The notes below the pieces were generated by a model, which searched no databases, had not been told where the DNA came from, and saw only the letters and a program-made list of their open reading frames with translations. DNA of 64,000 bases from Colocasia esculenta (taxonomy: Eukaryota; Streptophyta; Magnoliopsida; Alismatales; Araceae). A program made the position numbers and the translations under genes. The DNA is taken from the NCBI GenBank assembly GCA_014218235.1, contig CM024755.1:97196948-97260947 (forward strand), written 5' to 3'. Positions 34,020 through 45,017 of this stretch are shown here, in pieces; within the stretch, counting starts at the first letter, position 1; each line of letters opens with the position of its first letter.

Positions 34020-35871
34020 CATGATGGCCCTCGTTATTCAGACCGGTTAACCCAATAACGTGCCTAATACGAGTCTGCCTCCCGCGACCGGGCCGAAGCC
34101 TCGCAAGGGATATCAAACTACTAGTCCGTAGGAATGTAAAGGAACCAACTCAAATATATATAAGATTTGCCAATCTCACAAATATTTACTAGAAATGTAC
34201 ATAGCCATAGCATAACTGCAACCAAACTACAACAACAACCTGGGGCATACCTCGAGGTGTACAACAAAAAAGTAAATTACACTACCGGTTGTGCAGACCG
34301 TCCGCTACGATGCGGCTCAGAACTAGACGACGGGTGTGAGGTCTCCTGCTCTCCCTCACCTGAAAGAGTAGGGGGGTGAGCCTCTCAAGTCACTGGCTCA
34401 GTAGGGAAACTCCCTAGAAACCGATCAAACCAACACAAATAGTAAAGCAGGAGATTACACTAACAATTCATAGAACTACATAGCAGGATATAAAAACTGT
34501 AAATACCACTTACCACTTGCCGCTTAACAGAAATGAGTAATGATAAATAAACGGCAAACCCAATCAAGTGTTGGAGCTACAGTAGGAAAACGCCTCACTC
34601 GGGCCACTTGGACTGGCTCGCGACACCAGCTACTAATCCGGACAAACAACACAGGACTACCTCTCAGTCTCACAGCCACGGACGGAAGGTCCAGCTGCCG
34701 CTCCACTAAACCAGTACAAAGAACTGTGGAGTCCAACTAAACCACCACAACCTGTAGGTCACACACCCCGCAGGCCCATGCCTGGCACTTTTAGGGAGTC
34801 TGGCCCGAGCTCCCTAATGTGAGGCACTGGAAAACATGATTAGCTGGGGCCCAATATGTCTACTAGTGTCCATCTCCCCCAACTACGAGCGCGCTACAAG
34901 CGACAACACAACAAACTCTCTCTAGTCGCTGTCCCACTGCCGTCTTTCCCTCAGCCGAACATACTACTCAGCACAAGAGTGAGGGTGTCCAAGAAGACGA
35001 CAAAACCTCGACGGTACTCAGTACCAGGACAAGCTTCGAGCACACACGTGTCTGGCTCACACAAAACCTCGGGCTCCCAACTGAAGAGGTATCCACGGTA
35101 GGCGTCAAACTACATTCCACGTACACGGAAACCACGTGCACAACGCACAAGCCACGTGAAACCTCCACATAAACCACGTGAACACCATGCCGACCACACA
35201 CACCACACGCTTCCCGAGCGTTGAGAGTGCCAATGCACCTCTTACCATTACCACACAATACACACACGATAATCCGATAATATCACACTAACAACCCATG
35301 CATAGTACAAGCCTCGGCTGTGAAAATCTCCCTACCTTCGCGAAGCAGGTGAAGTACGGAGTCCACACGACGTTTCCCCCCGCTCCACACAGCGTCCTTG
35401 CAGCGAGAACACGTCAAACCAAGCTCCAACAAGTCGAGTCGCCCAGAAATCCTCCAACATAACCCCTGGCCGAGCAAAACTCATGTGAACTCTGTTCTGT
35501 CGAGGTTCTAAAAAACTCTTCACAGTTAAGAATGCGACGCCACACTGTGTCGTGATCTTAATGCGATGCACGAGTCCGTCGCCTTCAATAAGTCGACGTC
35601 AGCAAGCTCGCCCTATGCGCAACACGTGGCGCGCATGCAGACGAAGACTAAAAACAATGGTTTCATGAACGCGATGCCCAGGGATGTCGTGTTCAAAATG
35701 CGAAGCCCTTCACTGTCGCGTTCACAGACAGTGAATCAGTGAGCACTTTGGGCCCAAAATCTCCACCCCACAGAGCCTCACCACCTGCGGAAAACACCTG
35801 CTACACACGTCATGGCCACACACTGGCCTCCATACACACAGGAAGACGATCCGAACGGCCGGAACGTCACA
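34020..35871 (-). repeat. Gypsy-2 5' LTR with ~298-bp internal deletion
   Basis: The 1852-bp LTR aligns with 26988-29137, but sequence equal to 28291-28588 is missing at ~35321. Its end next to the primer site is mutated (CATGATGG instead of TGTGACGG). The lost piece holds one of the two CpG-rich modules. Confidence 0.92.
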
Positions 35872-35876
35872 TTCCT

Positions 35877-36697
35877 GTAAAACATCAAAAGAAAATGATC
35901 AACAATCAGGAAAGATACAAACAAAGCAATGCAAATTCTTGAACCACTGAGTACCGGGCCATTTCACCTAAAAAGTGATTTGTTTCACGTCAAAAAGTGG
36001 AAATCAAAATTTTCAACTCTGTATAAGATAATGAAAGTTAAACCACTGAGTAATCAGGAGGTCTTGCATCTGATCAATGTGATCTCTTGCACTGAAAAGT
36101 GAGATTTAACTAATTTATTATTGTATTCTTTCCCAGCTTAAAAAAAATGAAAGAAAATCAAATTGACAGGATGGAAAACTTAAGACCTTAATAAAGTTCA
36201 TGTATACTGAGTTTAGACCTATTATTCTACATTGTGTTAAAATTAAAGCTCCTAACATCCTTGTTAAATACTTCTGCTCACTCATATAGGTCACTTTACT
36301 TCATATTTGCATCATTATTTTAACTGCATTCAGATCATTATATCTTGTAATACCTTGTGTTGAGTGTGTCTTTGTGATTAAACTTTGTTGCACAATAACC
36401 AAAACACAATAATTTCTCTCATTTGACAATATCACTTTGCCTCATTTATTTTGATCATTTCTGACCATTCATTCCTACATTTCATTTCTTGATCTCCTAC
36501 AATCTTTGTTTCTCTCTCTTATCTATCTTTTTGATGCTGTCAAAAAGGGGGAGAAAGTTCTTTAAAGGGGAGAAAGTTTCTTATGGGAGAAAGTTGTTCA
36601 AAGGGTGAATATGATCTCGGGGAGTTATTGCAGTCAAGGGAGTCAGACTATTGGGAGATTGTGCATATATTTTTGTCATCATCAAAAAGGGGGAGAA
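35877..36697 (+). other. Copia-1 3' non-coding region, right of Gypsy-2, with polypurine tract
   Basis: AT-rich, no gene. Two copies of a CCACTGAGTA unit lie ~99 bp apart (35944, 36043), each with a downstream AGTG partner. Polypurine-like AAAAAGGGGGAGAAAG is at 36542. The element's own polypurine tract is AAAAAGGGGGAGAA at 36684-36697, touching the LTR. Confidence 0.75.
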
Positions 36698-38281
36698 TGT
36701 TGGGTTGAGTGTGTTTTGGAATTTCCTAAAGTTGTACTTTAATGATGATCAATGAACATCACTCATACCTTGACTTTGATGATGACATATTGAACATGTT
36801 ATACATTTTATACATATCACAACAATGCTTAAACAATATGTTCTTGATGTTTAATATCTCACATTTTAATGATAATATCTTGTATTAATGGTTTACACTT
36901 TATATTTTCAGGTTTACACAAATTTGTCACAGTGGTGTCGACACAGTCCACTTGTGTGTCGACACTAGTTCACTGTCCTAGAAGCCTGTTCTGAAGTAGT
37001 AGCCAGTGGTGTCGACACAGTCTGCCTGAGGTGTCAACACAGTGTACCTGTGTGTCGACACTAGTTCACTGTCCCAGAAGCCTGTTCTAAAGCAGTAGCC
37101 AGTGGTGTCGACACAGTCTGCCTGTGTGTCGACACACTTCGACTAAAGCTCAAAACAGGATTTTTTTTGGACACGTGGCTGCTTAGGAATCAAGGGATTT
37201 GACCTAGATTTTCATGCCCATGCACCCCAAGGCACCTCATGGACATATGGGCTATAAATACCCATGATCCTTGTACCCCAAAGGAACCAAGCCCATACAA
37301 CTCCCAGAAAAGCTTTTGGCGGCAAAAGGGGCTCTTCCAGGTCTTGCTCCATCTCCAGAAGCTGCAGGTCATCCTTTCAAGAGGAAGGACGAGGGATTCA
37401 AGGCCAATCTCTGGAGAGAAGGTTGATGTGCTGAGGAAGGAAGTAGATCCAACTGAAGATCAGCAGCAGAAGAAGAGTTTCAGGCAATTCAGATGCTAGT
37501 GGAGCAGAGCATTGCAAATTGAAGGGGATCTTCATCGAATTCTTTCAAGTCTCTTCAATTCGAGCTTCTGCAAGACTTCTGCACCAAGGAACATCCAATC
37601 TACGTTTATTTTACTCATTTCTTGGAGTGTTCTTCACACTTTCGTCTGTGAGATCTATGAATGAAGTTCTTTGCAGATTTCTATGTACGATTGAGTCTGT
37701 GAATCAGATCATTGCTAGGGGATATGATTTCTTTTGTCTTTGATCTAGCTCTAGTTTGTGAGCCTTCGAGCTCTTGTTTTTGAGTCGTCGCACTCACTGT
37801 GTGGTTTGAGCCATCATGCTTAATTTGGAGTCATCGTGCTCCTGTTGTGGTTTGAGTCATTATGCTCTATTTTTGGAGTCGTCGTGCTCTAGGTTGTGTG
37901 TTTGAGCCATCGAGCTCAAGGGTGTTTGGAGTTGTCGTGCTCTAGTGTGAGTTGTAATCTTTTGAGTAGTGGAGCCTCACTTTGTGAGGGGTGGATGTAG
38001 GAATCAGTAGTGTGATTTTCGAACCACCTAAAAATCCTTTGTGCAATGTTTTGATCTGCTTGTCTGCGCTAGATGCTTGCATAGGATTTCGCTCCACACT
38101 AAGTGTTTAATTGCTTCACACATAATCTACACACACCCACACTTTAGATCAATAAATTTTTTATTTGAATTGATCTCTGATTCGAAGTAATTTTGAATTG
38201 CTTAGGCTTCCACAGTAATTAGTGTCAGATCTATTCAACCCCCCCTTCTAGATTTGATCCATCCACCTATTCGATCCTACA
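36698..38281 (+). repeat. Copia-1 3' LTR
   Basis: The 1584-bp LTR matches 21117-22713. It has fewer TGTCGACA copies (loss of one ~40-bp block), the TATA box at 37253-37260 and the hairpin array at 37760-37960. Confidence 0.95.
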
Positions 38282-38286
38282 AATAT

Positions 38287-39372
38287 GCATTGATGGTACT
38301 ACCTGCTCGTCAGCAATGGATGTCTGCCAAAGCCAAGGAGTCTTACGAAGGCCTTAACAAGGACTTCTTGGTCTAGTTAGGAGTATTTCCAACGGAGAGG
38401 TCATCCAAGTCAAGAAAAGTGAGTATAGAAACGTTTGTCTGTCTTACCTTATGTGCTCGAAGGCAGAGGGAATCAATAACAGTATTAAATCGAGCGAATA
38501 AACAAAGGCAAGTCCATTAAATAATAATAGGGAAATTAATATGAAATATTGTACTTAATTACCAGATATATTATTGAGGTGGTTTCTGTAAAGTCGCTCG
38601 TCAAAATCCATGTTTGGTGTGTGCATGTGAGAGAAAACCAAAGATAGCATATGAGAGTCGTGCACATGTCTTTTAAATAAGGAAATCATGTGAATATCAT
38701 TAACAATTGATTTAACATGATGCTACTATTCATTATAGAGCACCACAAGGGTTTAACCATGATTATAGAACATGAATAACATGATTTAACTAATACATTA
38801 GGGTTCTGGAATATATAGTGAAATCACGATGTAGGTACCCGTTGCGTTCAAATCACGACGGTTTGGTCAGTCACGTTCAAGGTAATCGATTCAGAACCAT
38901 GGCAGTCGGTCCATAGTCGTGACGGTTCTGGCCAACACGTTCAAGGTAATTGGGTAGGGTATCGATTGTTTGACCACGTAATCACGATGTCAGGGTCTGT
39001 TGCGTCACTAGCAATTGGTATAGGTCACAAAGACGTGACGCAAGGGACCGTCACGTTACCAACTTGGCGTGATCTACTCACGCGACCTGGATGAGAACGT
39101 GACTGATCAGGCCATCGCATTCTCAGAGACCCTGGCCGAACCCAAAAAGTGAAATGGATGACCTTGGCTTGCGGTCTAGTCCTCCAAGGGCTTGACATAT
39201 GGGTATTTAAAATTCATATAAATCATATACTTAATGAAAATTCATGAAATTAGTTTAAATGAAACTAGACTTGCAGGGGTATCAACAGTAAAAGGTAATT
39301 AGATTTCTAACAAGGTATGAGCATGCTATAAACATGGTACTTCACGATGAAACCAAAACATGACACAGTGTT
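38287..39372 (-). other. LTR-like relic, right of Copia-1
   Basis: This continues the DNA interrupted at 21116. A short open run near 38282-38370 (ALMVLPARQQWMSAKAKE) is not recognised. CpG-depleted versions of the CGCGAC module occur at 38825-39120 (ATCGCATTCTCAGAGACC...), like the solo LTR at 15425. Minus orientation is suggested by a leader-like stretch to the right (40230-40070). Confidence 0.4.
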
Positions 39373-39774
39373 TAGGGTGTTCACTATTTGGTTCAATCCA
39401 AAAACCAAACCAAACCAGTGATTCAGTTTGAACATGGAAAAATTTTGGTTTGGTTCCAAACCTAATAAAAAAAAAAATCGATTTGGTTCGGTTTCCAAGC
39501 TCTATAAACCAAACCAAACCGATTAAACTAAATTACAATAATAATTTTTAATTTGTATATATCTATCAAGTTTATTCAATATATTTACATAAAAATACAT
39601 ATTATGGAGGGTAATATGGTCATCACCATTTAATACTTCATTTCAAATCTTATTTGATAATGATTTATTAAAGAAACAAGTGATTAAAATCTTATTTAGA
39701 CTAAGATCGAAATTTGGTTTGGTTTCTTAAAAATCTTCTATAAACCAAACTAAACCAAACCATGAACACCCCTA
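39373..39774. mobile_element. MITE, hAT-like, with GGTTTGG-rich inverted ends
   Basis: About 400 bp of AT-rich DNA with inverted ends TAGGGTGTTCA (39373) and TGAACACCCCTA (39763-39774), followed inward by CCAAACCAAACC on both sides in opposite orientation. Near-equal AACATGAC (39356) and AACATGAT (from 39774) could be an 8-bp target duplication if the left end starts at CAGTGTT. It has no coding capacity. End and duplication length fit hAT-derived MITEs. Confidence 0.65.
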
Positions 39775-41107
39775 ACATGATGAAAAGAAATTTAATTCAG
39801 AGATCATACTTGATAAAATTGGGGAAAAGTATGTCATTAGATTCCTGACATCATGTAGCATGTACAGTAAATATTCCATGCCACGGGATCAAGTATACAC
39901 AAAGATTTAAAGAGAACATAAGGGGTCGGGTACATGTCTTAACAGAACTTCAAACATGAAAATGACAAGATTAACACAATAGAAATTGGGAAACTAGAGG
40001 GCTTTCGTTGCTGAGATCAGGAACAATCTACAGATAGATTTAATTGAGTTTTGCTTGTGAGAATGCCTACCTTTGGACGAGTTGAACTCCTAGGGTTTAA
40101 AAGTGTGAAGAATGCTTGAAGCTCTCCCTCCAAGCCTTCTCTTCCACGAATTCCTCCTCCTTTGGCCTCCTTCCACGTCCAAGAAATCTCAGTTGAACAT
40201 TAGGGTCGGCCATGAGGGTTTGAGGGGTTTATTTAAAAGTTTCATAGTGTTATTTCCTAATACAACTCTTTCCTTCCTCCAACTCTGAATTTTCTATGTT
40301 TATCTAGCCATTTCTAGTGTAATCCTCCTATTTGAGTTAGGATGAGACTGAATTACGTGGCCAGCAAGTTAGGGTAAAGTTAGGAGTCCATTTTGGATAT
40401 ATATATATATATATATATATATTAGTGATTTACTTGACCTTTTTAATTAGAGAATAGTGGAATTACAAATTTTATAGTATTTTATTTTATTATGTTATTC
40501 TAAACTCATTTAATTATGAGTTTCCTATATTATCCCAATTTTCTCTTATCTAATCTCATTTTAAATTAGGATAGGGCCAGATTTCATGCTATTGGGTTAG
40601 ATTAGGGTTAAGACTCTTTATTAGATAATTACATGAGTTGTAAAGGGATTTTATTGCCCTTATTAATTTACCAATAATTTAGCCACGAATTTGACCTATT
40701 TGTCTCTCATCCATCATTTAGACTTTTGCTTTTGGCCCAATAACTTATGCATGGACCAATTAGTAACACCCATCACTTGTTTTTGGCTTATTGGGTTTTA
40801 TTTTATGGAGATTGCCCCTATTTAATTAGAGAAGATAGAGTTTACGAGTCTTGTAGTATTTCTTTTATTATATATTTTAAAAATCTTATTTTAGCCCAAT
40901 AACTTTTGATGAACCCTTTATTAAAGCCCATCACTTATTTTTTTTGCTTAATGGGTTTACTTCATTCATGAAATTAAGTTTTTGAAATTTATAAATAGTA
41001 TTTTAATCCATGGGAATTGCCTCTTTTTAACTAGAGAATTAGGGAGTTACCAAGTTTATAATATTTTCTTTACTTGGATTGTCCATTGGTCTAATTCCTA
41101 TGATGGA
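39775..41107. other. AT-rich relic DNA between MITE and CACTA
   Basis: No gene. A stretch at 40070-40230 reads on the minus strand like an LTR leader ending in a splice-donor-like GTAGGC. A (TA)n run is at 40398-40422. Three degenerate copies of a block with 'TTTAATTAGAGAA...TTTATAGTATTTT' start near 40438, 40828 and 41018, and two copies of 'CCCATCACTT...GCTTATTGGGTTT' are near 40768 and 40938. Confidence 0.4.
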
Positions 41108-41124
41108 ACTACAAGGAAAAGCGG

Positions 41125-41302
41125 TGTTACCGACAGACGTTTCTAACGGATATATATCCGTCAAAAATTCCGACGGATATTCCGATGGCTAATCTTTAGT
41201 CGGAAAATCCATCAGAATTTTCGACGGATATATTTCCGTCGGAAATATCCGTCAGTATTATAACGTTACCGACGGAAATGTATCCGTCGGTACACTTTTC
41301 CC
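41125..41302. repeat. CACTA sub-terminal repeats
   Basis: Direct and inverted copies of TCCGTCGG/CCGACGGA and variants (at least eight in ~180 bp, e.g. CGACGGATATATTTCCGTCGG split across both orientations). In En/Spm elements such repeats bind the TNPA-type protein. Confidence 0.85.
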
Positions 41303-41329
41303 TCTCCCTCCATCCCCACGAAACCCACC

Positions 41330-41339
41330 CTCTCCCTCC

Positions 41340-41394
<55 letters not shown>

Positions 41395-42150
41395 CTCTCT
41401 CTCTCTCCCGCCGCGACCCTCGCCGCTCGCCGCATGTCGTGCCCCCGCCGGCCGCCCACCCACCCCGACCGCCCCGCCGCTGTGCTCCGCCACCGGGACT
41501 GCCTCCCCGCCGTATGCATACATCCCCCCCTCCCTTCCCCACCCCTGCCACCGGCGACCCCCCACCTCCACCACCGGCGTCCCAGCCCCCCTCCCCTGTT
41601 GCCCCCTCCCCCTCCCTTCCCCAACCGGCGAGCCCCCCTCCCCTAACCGACGAGTCCCCCCTATCGCCCCCCCCTCCCCCCCTCCCCCTCCAGTCCCATC
41701 CCCAGCCCTGCCACCCCCTTCCCCACCCCTGCCACCCCTCCCTTCCCCACCCCTGCGTCCCCCCTCCCCCAACAGGCGACCCCCTCCCCCCTGTAGGCCC
41801 CCTCCCCCTCCGGCCGTCCCAGCCCCCCTCCCTTCCCCACCCCTGTGACCCCCCTCCCTGTCGACCCCCCCTCCCCCTCCGGTCCCAGCGCCCCCCCCCC
41901 CCTCTGTCTCCCCCCTCCCCCTCCCATCCCAGCCCTCCACCCCTGTTGGCCCCCCCTCCCCCTCCCGTCCCCAATCCCGACCCCCCTCCCCTTCCCCCTC
42001 TTGTCCCCAACCTCTGCACCCCCTTCCCCATCCCTGCCACCCGTCCCCGGCCCAACAGGCGACCACCCCTCCTCCACAGTCCCCCTCCCCTCTCCCCCAC
42101 ATTCCCCCCCTCCCCCACAGTCCCCCCCCCCTCCCCCACAGTCCTCTCGC
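41330..42150. repeat. Pyrimidine-rich low-complexity tract in CACTA
   Basis: A (CT)n microsatellite (41339-41408) leads into ~700 bp of C-rich sequence made of CCCCTCCCC-type runs with scattered CCGGCGACC. The complementary strand is G-rich with very many G runs. Long frames on both strands here are composition artefacts. Confidence 0.85.
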
Positions 42151-44283
42151 ATTTAATTATTAATTTACTATGTATTGTTTATTTTCTTCATGTGTATATA
42201 CTCCATGTATTAATAATTGTTTGAATTTGTCTCTATTATTTTGGCATTTACCAATTATTTGTTATCAAGTTGTTTTGCCATTTACCAATTGAGTTTTTAT
42301 TGCGTTGGGACCAATATTTAATGTGAAAATTAAGTTTGGTCATGTGGGGACCCCAATTATCGATAGCCTCAACATCGATTATATATATCTCAACAAAAAA
42401 TATTTAGTGTAAGTGCACAATTGCATTTGAGTTGTAAATGAGTGCATAAAAAACTAAGTTGACTCATAAATATACTTAAATTGGGTTCATAAATATTTGA
42501 ATTAGACTTATAAAATGACATGTCAAATATGTCATAATTTATTTGTCTATTTTATGTGAATCAAACGAGATTAGTGATTTTATAAAATGACATGTCAGAT
42601 TAGTAATTTTATCCAAATGTAACAAATTAATATGCATAAAGGAATATTTCTAGCATATTCTATAGATGCAGTACAAAGAGAGACTAGGGGAAAGACAAAG
42701 GTTGAGAGAGGTAAATGATCTCTTCATCTAAGGGTCCAATTGTTCGAAACTCTATAAATGAATATTTCTAGCATATTCTATAGATATTTTATGGCACATC
42801 ATGACAAGGTTTATAATGCAAACATTTTCACATAACAAGGTTTTGATGACAATGCAAAATTATGATGAATTTTGCCCAATTATGCAATTAATAGGGGTGT
42901 ATATGGGAAAAAAAACTTCTATTATTATATTCTTATTCCTCTAAAAAAATCTAGTTATTGAGATAGAGAGAGAGAGAGTCCACCATGTAGAGAATTCTGG
43001 TTAGGTTTGGTATGTAGACATGGTGAGAAAGGAATAAGTGTAATTTAGGAAACACCAATAAAGTATACATCCCAATTTAGGAAAAAAAAAGTAGTACAAA
43101 CTCTTTCTTCTAGACATTAGTTTACGCTTAATTGTTCACTTTCAGTTTAATGATTAGTATTACACTTCTTGTTTTAATGTATTTGCTTATTATTGCACTT
43201 GTTTATATGTAATTTTATTACACTTGATTAGTATTGTAGTTCTTACATTAGTGTAATTCATGTACATGTATGTGTGAATATGCCTTTCTTTACATATGCA
43301 AATGTGACAGTCCACGGTAGTGAATCCACGGTAGTGAATATATGCGCACACACATATACACAAAAAAAAAAAATCTTAAACACACCTCCTCCGTTGATGT
43401 CTCCATCAAAGTTCCTGCTGCAACTGGGCAGAGACCCAGGGGAATCGCCGAATCGGATCAAAAGCTAAAACGGGGACCCATTAGTTAGACGAAAAGATTT
43501 CCCCAAGATCTGATTGGATTAAGTTCTAAAAGATTCCATGTTCAAGGGAGAATAGCTAGCATTGGGTACAGTCGTATCGTCTTTGTAGACCTATGGCTTC
43601 AAAACAATCTTCTTCTTCTGCCAGTGAAAATCTAAAAAGGAGAAAACCTAAATTCACATACTATACAGTAAATATAAAAAATATAACATAAACCATATAG
43701 ACAGTAACCTCCAGATTACCCAAAGCAGATCTAGTAAACTCATCTTCCTAAGTTATATGTGTTAGTCTAATGGAGTTTTCAAAGTAGTTGTGCAATCAAT
43801 AAATCAATATGAAAGCTTCATATAAATATAAAAGTGTATGAAAAGTCAATTTGGATGGGAGATTAAAAGATAGTATTTGTTTGGGTTTGAAATTGCTCAT
43901 TTGAAATTGTTTAGAGTACTTCTTTTACTGTGGATAGCACATAAGCTAACACCTTGATGTTTGGTGTGTGTGTATTGTTAAAATTTCCAATAATTAGATC
44001 CGGACCTACAAGTTCCTTCTCCTAATTGCTTATATTCAAAGCTTTTGGTAAATGAAGTTATTTTTTTTATCTTGCTCGCTGTTATTTTTTTACGCTTTAC
44101 ATGAAAATAAACAATGCAATGACTTTCTTTGTTAAACATATTGTTTGCTTTCACACTGCAAGTTAATCATTCAACATTCGTATGTTTATTTGTAGCCATT
44201 TGATTGATTTTTTCATATTTACCATATTATGATTTAATTTCATATTTTAAATTACTCATGAATAAAATGTTATCAATTTTTTT
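42151..44283. other. CACTA 5' region without a clear gene
   Basis: AT-rich. A 25-bp direct repeat (AATATTTCTAGCATATTCTATAGAT, in two halves) at 42643 and 42761 flanks ~93 bp. A tandem CCACGGTAGTGAAT pair is at 43311-43338. A possible first exon starts ATGGCTTC at 43591 (MASKQSSSSASENLKRRKPKF, then stop); its link to the next feature is only a guess. Confidence 0.4.
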
Positions 44284-44910
44284 CTAATTAGTGATGAGAG
44301 TTCGGGATTGGAATTAGACTCAAAGAAGAATAAATGTCCAACATATCAAAGTACGTGTTTGTTTGAACGAAAAATATTACCGATGGATATTCGAAGATTG
44401 CATGATGGTTTACTTTCGGTGAAAGAGAAGATGAAGAAAATCATAAAGATTATTCAGAAAGAAGAAAGACAAAGTTTAGAAAACAAAAGTGGATTATCTG
44501 TTATTGTTCAAGATGAAAAATGACTGCGATATTCTGTAATCTTACGATGCAGTTGGTGTGGTAGTATGTACATGTTTAGTGGAAAAGACTGGTCAAAATT
44601 TATGGAAAATAATTGTGTCAAAGAACTTGACATTCTGAAAGTTATGTCTTCCCATTACGTACGAAGAGATGTATTTGACAAACTATATTTAGGGATATCA
44701 GTGGTTAGTTCAAAACCTAGGAAATGTAATGAGAAGCTGGTGAATAAAGAGCCGATCAAGTGGTGGTTGCCTAATATGAAGACATCACGGTTTGTGTTGT
44801 TTTTAATGTTCAATACCATTAAGTATTTATATAGTGCTCAAATTTATTTGATATTCATGTATGTTTACTCTTCATTTATCTTTACGTCAACGCTTTGTTT
44901 CACCTATTAG
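44284..44910 (+). pseudogene. Possible captured host gene fragment, B3-domain-like
   Basis: A reading frame with one internal TGA (44521-44523) runs from an intron-like acceptor at ~44290. Before the stop is a Lys-rich helix region (VKEKMKKIIKIIQKEERQ). After it comes LRYSVILRC and MYMFSGKDWSKFMENNCVKEL, which resembles the last strands of a plant B3 DNA-binding domain (family text ...YVFTKGWSKFVKE). A donor-like site and intron are expected before 45012. CACTA elements often capture host exons, and this lies upstream of the transposase. The B3 assignment is by eye and weak. Confidence 0.35.
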
Positions 44911-45017
44911 CTCTGGCACTCTCCATATAACATATGTATCATATGTATGGTACCTGAATGATGTGAGGGTGTGTTGGATTTTAACTCGTGACATGACATT
45001 TAATCTGTGTAGGAAAA

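Larger units (their letters stand above)
26988..35871 (-). mobile_element. Gypsy-2: Ty3/gypsy chromovirus (Tekay-like), nested in Copia-1
   Basis: This 8884-bp element on the minus strand is flanked by TTCCT (26983-26987, 35872-35876). The LTRs are 34020-35871 (5') and 26988-29137 (3'). The order primer site, gag, protease, reverse transcriptase, RNase H, integrase, chromodomain-like tail is the chromovirus order. The many stops, several frameshifts and clear LTR divergence show an older, dead copy. Confidence 0.93.
21117..38281 (+). mobile_element. Copia-1: SIRE/Maximus-type copia, pol deleted, carrying nested Gypsy-2
   Basis: LTRs at 21117-22713 and 36698-38281 are flanked by the target duplication AATAT (21112-21116, 38282-38286). 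There are an iMet primer site, a gag remnant, about 3.2 kb of non-coding 3' sequence and a polypurine tract. Protease, integrase, reverse transcriptase and RNase H are absent. Lineage is inferred from the close match of LTR ends and 3' region to Copia-2, which has pol. Without Gypsy-2 the element is about 8.3 kb. LTR divergence is several percent by eye. Confidence 0.9.

Noticed and set aside
41258..42224. Long frames (up to 293 residues, Gly/Arg-rich on one strand, Pro-rich on the other)
   Set aside because: Produced by the C/G-rich low-complexity tract; several frames open at once on both strands.
43258..43468. Small frames around 43274-43468 on both strands
   Set aside because: No recognisable domain; could be a captured exon but nothing supports a call.
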